Assembly (NCBI GenBank): GCA_007128275.1
Contig: SKXR01000295.1
Location: 1 to 12,567 of the forward strand
Length of the DNA stretch: 12,567 nucleotides
Direction: 5' to 3'
Source of the DNA: Kiritimatiellia bacterium
GTDB lineage: Bacteria > Verrucomicrobiota > Kiritimatiellia > SLAD01
The translations under genes were made by a program, and so were the position numbers. The notes beneath the pieces are model-generated. The model was not told the DNA's origin. It ran no database searches and saw nothing but the letters and a program-made list of their open reading frames with translations. This document shows positions 8,223 through 12,567 of the stretch, piece by piece. The number at the start of each line of letters is the position of its first letter. The first letter of the stretch is position 1.

Positions 8223-8953
8223 AAATTCCCGGCCTGTAACTCATCGCGCACCGATTCCGGCACGTCATCCATGGTGGCATATTGACTCAATTGCAGCGTG
8301 CGAATATAGGCGATGATCGCCCAACGATCTTCGGGGCGGATCTGGTACGCGTATCCCGCCATCTGCCCGAACCCGCTGGTAATGACTTCGTAGTAGAACC
8401 CGTCCGGCATGGACCGGAGTCGATCGATATGAAATGATTCCGGCTGCTTGAACCCGCGCTGGACGACCATCCCGTTTCCGTACCCCGCCGGATCGTGGCA
8501 TACGGAACAGAATATGTCGTACCGCTCTTTCCCCCGCAGGACCAGCTCCCGGGAAACCGGCATGGGCAAATCTTTCGCGAAATCGCCGTCCACGCGGCCC
8601 CGATAAAAGTGGTCGTCCTCCCGCAGGTATCCGCGGGGAACCGTGCCTTCCACCAAGGGACGAGCCGAACTGCCGTCCTCGAAAAACTCGCTTTCGGCAT
8701 AGGTTTTGTAACGCGGTTGATCGTACATCTTCTTGCGCAATTCGCAGCCGGTGGTGGTCAAGAGTACGGCCAGCAAGACGAAGAACGCGGGGCCGCCTTG
8801 CACAAGCCTTACCCACCCCCCGCTTCGCGGACCCCTCCGGAGGAGGGGATGTTCCCGGACGGAGCACGAGATGAAAATACCATCCCCTCCTGGGAGGGGT
8901 GCCCGAAGGGCGGGGTGGGTCGCGCGCCACTTATGAAGAAATCCACCCATCAT
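8219..8953 (-). CDS. actE: ACIII subunit ActE (monoheme cytochrome c, probable lipoprotein) with repeat-encoded N-terminal insert
   Basis: This is the monoheme cytochrome c subunit of Alternative Complex III, exposed to the periplasm. The heme-binding motif is C149-S-V-C152-H153, and M198 is a plausible axial methionine. The segment with SARPLVEGTVPRG (96-108) is typical of ActE. The export signal is unusual. A short basic n-region (residues 1-11, with K8 and R10) is separated from the hydrophobic core (54-66) and the probable lipoprotein cysteine C70 (LLTTTGC, with an atypical Thr at -3) by about 37 residues. These residues, 12-48, are encoded entirely by a palindromic repeat. Without them the protein would be about 207 residues, in the usual range. 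The start is supported by a strong GGAGGTG and the ATGA overlap with actD. A GTG at codon 51 could give a short, normal-looking signal peptide. The gene ends in an ATGA overlap with actF. Heme domain intact; export of the long form is uncertain. Confidence 0.92.
   Translation of the reverse strand: MMGGFLHKWRATHPALRAPLPGGDGIFISCSVREHPLLRRGPRSGGWVRLVQGGPAFFVLLAVLLTTTGCELRKKMYDQPRYKTYAESEFFEDGSSARPLVEGTVPRGYLREDDHFYRGRVDGDFAKDLPMPVSRELVLRGKERYDIFCSVCHDPAGYGNGMVVQRGFKQPESFHIDRLRSMPDGFYYEVITSGFGQMAGYAYQIRPEDRWAIIAYIRTLQLSQYATMDDVPESVRDELQAGNL
8811..8920. repeat. 110-base palindromic repeat element inserted in frame within actE
   Basis: The element is bounded by the inverted termini ACCCACCCC (8811-8819) and GGGGTGGGT (8912-8920). 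Each half holds two perfect hairpins. In the left half they are CCGC-TTC-GCGG (8820-8830) and CCCCTCC-GGA-GGAGGGG (8832-8848). In the right half they are CCCCTCC-TG-GGAGGGG (8884-8899) and GCCC-GAA-GGGC (8901-8911). The halves are inverted copies of one another joined by about 31 unstructured bases (8851-8881). The architecture resembles dispersed palindromic or MITE-like elements of many bacterial genomes. It has no coding capacity of its own but is read through without a stop in the actE frame, much as Rickettsia palindromic elements are. Confidence 0.88.
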
Positions 8954-9498
8954 GGTTTCACCTCCGACACGGCTTCCGCGCCCGCGTCGTTCAAGAGAGT
9001 GCGCACGGCTTCCTTGTCAAATTTCGGGTCCTGCGCCTCGATGCAAAGGAAATACCGATCGTTCGACGCCCGCTCAAAGCCCGGCGTGTTGAAAATCGAG
9101 TGATACGGTTGCGGGAACTTGCACATCGCAAACAACCCGCCAATGGTCGCCAATGCCGCGCCGAGAATCATGCATTCGAACGTTACGGGGAAGAAAGACG
9201 TCCAACTGACAAGCGGGCGGCCGCCGACATTCATGGGGTACTCGATCGCCGACACCCAGATCTGTAGCCACAATCCGCCCAACAGCCCGGCGAGCGCGCC
9301 GGCCAGTGCGATGTAGGGCAGTTTCGTCCGTTTTCCGCCGAGCGCTTCATGGAGCCCGTGTACGGGCACCGGCGAATAGGCGTCCATGACGGTGTACCCC
9401 GCCTCGCGCGCCTTGTGGGCCGCGGCCAGCAGCGTGACGTCATCGGCGAATTCCGCCGAAATACCATACAAGGCATTCTGTGTTTCAGCCTGATTCAT
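8950..9498 (-). CDS. actD: ACIII subunit ActD (DUF3341-type membrane protein)
   Basis: A 182-residue subunit of Alternative Complex III that in known ACIII structures packs against the membrane core. An N-terminal soluble domain (1-58) with the typical GYTVMDAYSPVPVHGLHEAL segment (34-53) precedes two membrane spans at about 60-80 and 101-125 that form a hairpin. A C-terminal soluble domain then carries KFPQPYHSIFNTPGFERA (127-144) and NDRYFLCIEA (146-155), both characteristic of the family. It ends in an ATGA overlap with actE. Upstream of the ATG lies the heptamer array instead of a ribosome binding site (the bases before the start read TTTCCCGC), and the preceding reading frame terminates 14 bases inside this gene. 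Translation is therefore likely to depend on coupling to the inserted four-helix-bundle gene, which is inference. Confidence 0.95.
   Translation of the reverse strand: MNQAETQNALYGISAEFADDVTLLAAAHKAREAGYTVMDAYSPVPVHGLHEALGGKRTKLPYIALAGALAGLLGGLWLQIWVSAIEYPMNVGGRPLVSWTSFFPVTFECMILGAALATIGGLFAMCKFPQPYHSIFNTPGFERASNDRYFLCIEAQDPKFDKEAVRTLLNDAGAEAVSEVKP
8959..8965 (-). promoter_or_regulatory. Ribosome binding site of actE
   Basis: GGAGGTG lies five bases upstream of the ATG at 8953. Together with the ATGA overlap with actD, it shows that translation still initiates upstream of the palindromic repeat, so the repeat-encoded residues are expected to be translated. Confidence 0.8.
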
Positions 9499-9976
9499 GC
9501 GGGAAATGGTTGATGGTTAATGGTTGATGGTTCATGGCATCATCTGCTTCGTAGTCCGCTAATTCTTCCCGCAACATGGCGTCGGGTTTGGATTTTCCAT
9601 ACATCCTTATTTTTCGATCAATGCTGCCGATTACGTTGCTCAACTGGTGTAAGCCGTCTTCGGAATCCCGTTCAAGCTTATCATAGTCCGCCGTTGTCAG
9701 AATGCCCACATCGTTTGCATACCGAAGGTGCAACATGGTCTCGCGCGCTTCGCGCCGACAGCGAAATAGTGATTGTCTATACTCTGTGCTGTACTGCGCA
9801 TAAAACCCTTCCGTCATGTTTGCGCAAACAGATTCAGACGAGCGTAACAACTGACCGCGCAGCCAACGGAAATCCGAACGGAAATCCCGGGTCAGCCTCT
9901 CCACCTCCAACGCTATTCTGTAAAACACCTGAAACACGGGCATATCCTCCACACGCTCTATTTTGCCCTCACTCAT
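9485..9976 (-). CDS. Four-helix-bundle protein (S23 / 23S rRNA intervening-sequence family)
   Basis: A soluble 163-residue protein with no signal peptide or membrane span. Residues 38-120 match the four-helix-bundle family known from intervening sequences in 23S rRNA genes (S23/IVP): LRGQLLRSSESVCANMTEG at 39-57 corresponds to the family's conserved Q-L-x-R-x-x-x-S-x-x-x-N-x-x-E-G pattern, followed by the Y/F-rich second helix and the helix ending near I119. The biochemical role of the family is not settled. It has no known part in ACIII and interrupts the actC-actD order. The start at 9976 follows an AAGGG; Met12 is an alternative. The last 16 residues, from Met148, are encoded by the second heptamer array and the actD start region, so this tail is probably not ancestral. 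The stop overlaps the actD start by 14 bases. The related Avd proteins accompany diversity-generating retroelements, but no reverse transcriptase is present. Confidence 0.85.
   Translation of the reverse strand: MSEGKIERVEDMPVFQVFYRIALEVERLTRDFRSDFRWLRGQLLRSSESVCANMTEGFYAQYSTEYRQSLFRCRREARETMLHLRYANDVGILTTADYDKLERDSEDGLHQLSNVIGSIDRKIRMYGKSKPDAMLREELADYEADDAMNHQPLTINHFPHESG
9506..9537 (+). repeat. Heptamer tandem repeat, 3' side of the inserted cassette
   Basis: On the plus strand the units are ATGGTTG, ATGGTTA, ATGGTTG, ATGGTTC and a partial ATGG. This is the same repeat family as at 9977-10011 but inverted. It is translated as the C-terminal tail of the four-helix-bundle protein (NHQPLTINHF) and ends only seven bases upstream of the actD start codon, where no Shine-Dalgarno sequence can be seen. 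Confidence 0.85.
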
Positions 9977-10011
9977 TTTCCCTTACCCATTACCCATCAA
10001 CCATTAACCAT
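9977..10011 (-). repeat. Heptamer tandem repeat, 5' side of the inserted cassette
   Basis: Read on the minus strand from 10011 the units are ATGGTTA, ATGGTTG, ATGGGTA, ATGGGTA and a degenerate AGGGAAA. The first unit supplies the actC stop codon (TAA at 10006-10004). The last units leave a purine-rich AAGGG just before the ATG of the four-helix-bundle gene at 9976, so the array may also provide that gene's ribosome binding site. Confidence 0.85.
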
Positions 10012-11380
10012 GCTGCTGTTTATGATTCACTTCGCGCACCTCAAAAATGGCGATCATCGGGATCCACCGGATGAACAGGAACATGGCGAAGAAGAAGAAG
10101 CCGATGCTGCCGGCGTAGATTGCAAGATCCCATTTCGTCGGATAATACATGCCCCAGGACGAAGGCAGAAAATCGCGGTGCAGACTCGTGACGACGATCA
10201 CGAACCGTTCCAGCCACATCCCGATATTGATGACAATCGAGATGAAGAAGATCGCAATCACGTTATGGCGCACCCGCTTGAACCAGAGCAATTGCGGGAC
10301 GAGTCCGTTGCAGAAGATCAGCGCCCAGAATGCGGGCGCGTAAGGCCCGGTCATCCGGTTCCAAATCATGTACATCTCGTATTCGTGCGCGCTGTACCAT
10401 CCGAAGAACACTTCATTCAGGTAGCCGTAAAACACCATGAGCCCGGTCGCGAGCATGATCTTCGACATGTTGTCGATGTGCCGGATCGTGATGATGTGTT
10501 TGAGCCCGTAGATCGCGCGCACGGGAATCACAAGCGTCAACACCATCGCAAACCCGGAGAACACCGCGCCGGCGACGAAATACGGAGGAAAGATGGTGGT
10601 ATGCCATCCGGGAATCACGGACACGGCAAAATCCAGCGCCACGATGCTGTGCACGGAAATCACCAGCGGCGTGGCCAATCCGGCGAAGAGCAGGTAGGCC
10701 ACTTCGTAACGATGCCAGTCCACGGCGGAACCGCGCCACCCCATGGAGGCCATGCCGTAAATGACTTTTTGAATCTTGACCTTCGCCTTGTCCCGCATGG
10801 TGGCCATATCGGGGATCATCCCGAGATACCAGAACATGGCGGACACGGTGGCGTATGTGGTGACCGCGAACACGTCCCAAATCAGGGGACTGCGAAACTG
10901 CGGCCACATCCCCAAGGTGTTGGGGTACGGGAACATCCAGTACGCGAGCCAAGGGCGACCGGTATGCAACAGCGGGAACAGGCCCGCCGCCGATACGGCA
11001 AACAACGTCATGGCTTCCGCAAATCGGTTGATCGACGTGCGCCATTCCTGACGGAAGAGGAACAACACCGCCGAAATCAGGGTGCCGGCGTGGCCAATCC
11101 CGATCCACCACACGAAATTGATGATGGCAAAGCCCCACCCAACCGGCGCATTGATGCCCCAGACCCCCACGCCAAAGAACAGCAGGTGGATGACGGACAC
11201 CATCAGCACGCCCATCAACAAGCCGGCGATGCCCAAACCGATATACCACGATTTCGGCGGCTTCTTGGTCAGGATGATCGAGCTGATATCCTCGCCGATC
11301 GAGTCCATGGTCTGGCCCGGGGCGAGCGCATCGCCCACTTGCCCCATGATCGCTTCCCGTTCTTTGGGATCGAATGCCAT
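10004..11380 (-). CDS. actC: ACIII subunit ActC (NrfD/PsrC-like quinol-binding membrane protein)
   Basis: A 458-residue integral membrane protein of the NrfD/PsrC family, the quinol-binding membrane subunit that sits beneath ActB in Alternative Complex III. A hydrophilic N-terminus of about 43 residues is followed by roughly ten hydrophobic spans from residue 45 to 440. Family-typical stretches include NFVWWIGIGHAGTLISA (residues 88-104), WDVFAVTTYATVSAMFWYLG (168-187) and GWHTTIFPPYFVAGAVFSGF (258-277). The ATG overlaps the actB stop by one base (TAATG), and an AAGG lies five bases upstream. The last two codons and the stop (CAT GGT TAA) are built from the first 7-base repeat unit of the downstream insertion, so the present C-terminus was probably set by that insertion. 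ActF is the paralogous second quinone-type subunit; the position directly after actB identifies this one as ActC. Confidence 0.95.
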   Translation of the reverse strand: MAFDPKEREAIMGQVGDALAPGQTMDSIGEDISSIILTKKPPKSWYIGLGIAGLLMGVLMVSVIHLLFFGVGVWGINAPVGWGFAIINFVWWIGIGHAGTLISAVLFLFRQEWRTSINRFAEAMTLFAVSAAGLFPLLHTGRPWLAYWMFPYPNTLGMWPQFRSPLIWDVFAVTTYATVSAMFWYLGMIPDMATMRDKAKVKIQKVIYGMASMGWRGSAVDWHRYEVAYLLFAGLATPLVISVHSIVALDFAVSVIPGWHTTIFPPYFVAGAVFSGFAMVLTLVIPVRAIYGLKHIITIRHIDNMSKIMLATGLMVFYGYLNEVFFGWYSAHEYEMYMIWNRMTGPYAPAFWALIFCNGLVPQLLWFKRVRHNVIAIFFISIVINIGMWLERFVIVVTSLHRDFLPSSWGMYYPTKWDLAIYAGSIGFFFFAMFLFIRWIPMIAIFEVREVNHKQQHG

Positions 11381-12567
11381 TACGCCTTGGTTCCCCCCGC
11401 CAATGCTTCGTTCCGGTTCTTCACCTTGGCCAAATACGTCGTGCGCGGACGCACGTTCAGATCGGCCAACAATCCATAATTCAAGGATTGCGCCTTCATG
11501 CGCGCGACTTCACTTTCCGGATCGTTGATGTCCCCGAAAGCGATCGCCCGGGTCGGACAGGCCTGCTGACAGGCCGTCTGCAATTCGCCCTCCTTGATCT
11601 TCCGCTGCTCACGTTCCGCGCCGATACGGACTTTGCTGATCCGTTGAATGCAGTACGTGCACTTTTCCATAACGCCGCGTGTGCGCACCGTGACGTTCGG
11701 ATTACGTACCAACTTCAGTTGCGGCGTCGTCTCGTCCGTATACTGGAGAAAGTTGAAGCGGCGCACTTTGTACGGACAGTTGTTCGCGCAGTACCGCGTG
11801 CCGATACACCGGTTGTACACCATCTGGTTCAGACCGTCGGCGCTGTGCACCGTGGCGGCGACCGGACATACCGGTTCGCAGGGCGCGTTCTCGCAATGCA
11901 TACAAGGCACGGGCTGCACATGCGTATCCGGCTGATCCAAGTCGCCCGAATAATAGCGGTCAATCCGAATCCAATGCATTTCGCGGCCCATACCGACTTC
12001 GTGTTTGCCGACCACGGGGATGTTGTTCTCCGATTGGCAGGCCACGAGACACGCGTTGCAACCGATACAGGTGTTGAGATTGATGGTCATGCCCCACTGA
12101 TAGCCCTTGCTGTAATCCCAGGGCGGGAACATGGTTTCGTCCGGTTTCGGTTCGTACGCCTTTTCGTGCGCGAAATCCGGATTCTTCAGAAATTGTGCGA
12201 GGGATGCGACGCGCACGAGATTGCGATCCTTCAACCCCTCCATTCGATGATGTCGCTGAGTCGTGGCCAACTTGTAACGCTCGCCCGTGGCCGTCAACGT
12301 CACGCCGGCGCCCACCCAAGGAGCGGTCGTCGTCCGCAGCCGGTACGCGTCAAACCCGACTTCGTTGCCGACGACGCCGGCGTGCCGACGCCCGTACCCG
12401 AGCTGCACGCTCACGGAATTCCGCGCCTGACCGGGATGAACCCATACGGGTCCCTGCACCGAACGTCCTTCATACGCGATTTCCACCACATCGCCGTTGG
12501 CCCATCCATGTTCTTCGGCCGTGGCCGGACTCACCAGAACGGCGTTGTCCCACGTCAGCTTCGTCAA
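11380..12567 (-). CDS. actB: ACIII subunit ActB, C-terminal part (iron-sulfur protein), cut by window edge
   Basis: This is the iron-sulfur subunit of Alternative Complex III, which carries electrons from the quinol site to the cytochrome subunits on the periplasmic side. Only the last 395 or so codons are present: the frame is still open at the right edge, so the leading TTG is not a start. Residues 1-100 or so of the visible part resemble the end of a molybdopterin-oxidoreductase-like domain. A ferredoxin domain follows with four cysteine groups: C167/C170/C173/C177, C222/C225/C230/C234, C254/C260/C264 and C303/C306/C333/C337. The third group has Thr (T257) where a fourth ligand would sit, which fits the three [4Fe-4S] plus one [3Fe-4S] known for ActB. 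The motif CIGTRYCANNCPYKVRRFNF is strongly typical of ActB. The stop TAA shares one base with the actC ATG. PsrB/NrfC-type ferredoxins are the alternative, but the fused upstream domain and the neighbours argue for ActB. Confidence 0.93.
   Translation of the reverse strand: MTKLTWDNAVLVSPATAEEHGWANGDVVEIAYEGRSVQGPVWVHPGQARNSVSVQLGYGRRHAGVVGNEVGFDAYRLRTTTAPWVGAGVTLTATGERYKLATTQRHHRMEGLKDRNLVRVASLAQFLKNPDFAHEKAYEPKPDETMFPPWDYSKGYQWGMTINLNTCIGCNACLVACQSENNIPVVGKHEVGMGREMHWIRIDRYYSGDLDQPDTHVQPVPCMHCENAPCEPVCPVAATVHSADGLNQMVYNRCIGTRYCANNCPYKVRRFNFLQYTDETTPQLKLVRNPNVTVRTRGVMEKCTYCIQRISKVRIGAEREQRKIKEGELQTACQQACPTRAIAFGDINDPESEVARMKAQSLNYGLLADLNVRPRTTYLAKVKNRNEALAGGTKA

Larger units (their letters stand above)
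9506..10011 (-). mobile_element. Four-helix-bundle gene cassette flanked by inverted heptamer repeats
   Basis: A unit of about 506 bases sits between actC and actD, which are normally adjacent. Each end is a short tandem array of 7-base units of the form ATGGTTR. The two arrays point in opposite directions: the 18 bases at 9513-9530 on the plus strand are identical to the minus-strand sequence at 10011-9994. Between them lies one gene, a four-helix-bundle protein. Four 60-base rows inside it (9601-9720, 9781-9900) counted by hand average about 50% G+C; two rows of actD (9241-9360) give 62-68%, although part of actC is also low. No transposase is present, so mobility would have to be provided in trans or be past. 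Treating this as an inserted cassette is inference from the repeats and the interrupted gene order. Confidence 0.7.

Noticed and set aside
8219..8953. actE as a pseudogene broken by the repeat
   Set aside because: There is no stop or frameshift, the ribosome binding site and both overlaps are intact, and the heme domain is complete. Function is unproven, but the sequence does not show a broken gene.
9485..9976. Four-helix-bundle gene as the Avd component of a diversity-generating retroelement
   Set aside because: No reverse transcriptase, template repeat or variable repeat is present anywhere in the window.
9506..10011. Heptamer arrays as a CRISPR array
   Set aside because: Units are 7 bases and contiguous with no spacers, and no cas genes are present.

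Overview
The window is one strand of a bacterial aerobic respiratory gene cluster. Every convincing gene lies on the minus strand and is read from the right end towards the left. In order of transcription it encodes: the C-terminal part of ActB; ActC; a small four-helix-bundle protein that does not belong to the pathway; ActD, ActE and ActF of Alternative Complex III (ACIII, a quinol:electron acceptor oxidoreductase); a conserved single-span membrane protein; a SCO-type copper chaperone; the four subunits of a caa3-type cytochrome c oxidase (CoxB with a fused cytochrome c domain, then CoxA, CoxC, CoxD); and the two heme A biosynthesis enzymes CtaA and CtaB. Junctions are tight, with overlaps of 1 to 14 bases or gaps of 6 to 29 bases, so this looks like a single operon whose promoter and actA lie beyond the right edge.

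Region by region: 11380-12567 is actB, cut by the window edge. 10004-11380 is actC. 9485-10011 is an inserted four-helix-bundle gene flanked by tandem 7-base repeats in inverted orientation. 7032-9498 is actD, actE and actF; actE carries a 110-base palindromic repeat inserted in frame in its signal-peptide region. 5677-7042 holds the small membrane protein and SCO. 2049-5649 is coxB, coxA, coxC and coxD. 196-2042 is ctaA and ctaB. Bases 1-195 hold no gene I can support, only an imperfect inverted repeat.

How it works together: ACIII oxidises menaquinol or quinol and passes electrons through its cytochromes (ActE here, ActA outside the window) to the cytochrome c domain fused to CoxB, then to CuA and the heme a / heme a3-CuB centre in CoxA, where oxygen is reduced. 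SCO serves CuA assembly, and CtaB then CtaA make the heme A. CoxA has the Tyr-Ser motif in place of the helix VI glutamate, which marks an A2-type heme-copper oxidase, as in Rhodothermus and Thermus caa3 enzymes.

Organism: a Gram-negative-type aerobe, moderately GC-rich. ACIII plus caa3, an S23-like four-helix-bundle gene and dense GC-rich palindromic repeats together suggest the PVC or FCB superphyla or a related lineage; the sequence alone does not fix the phylum. The most unusual content is the pair of small repeat-associated insertions that have entered an essential-looking operon without visibly breaking it.
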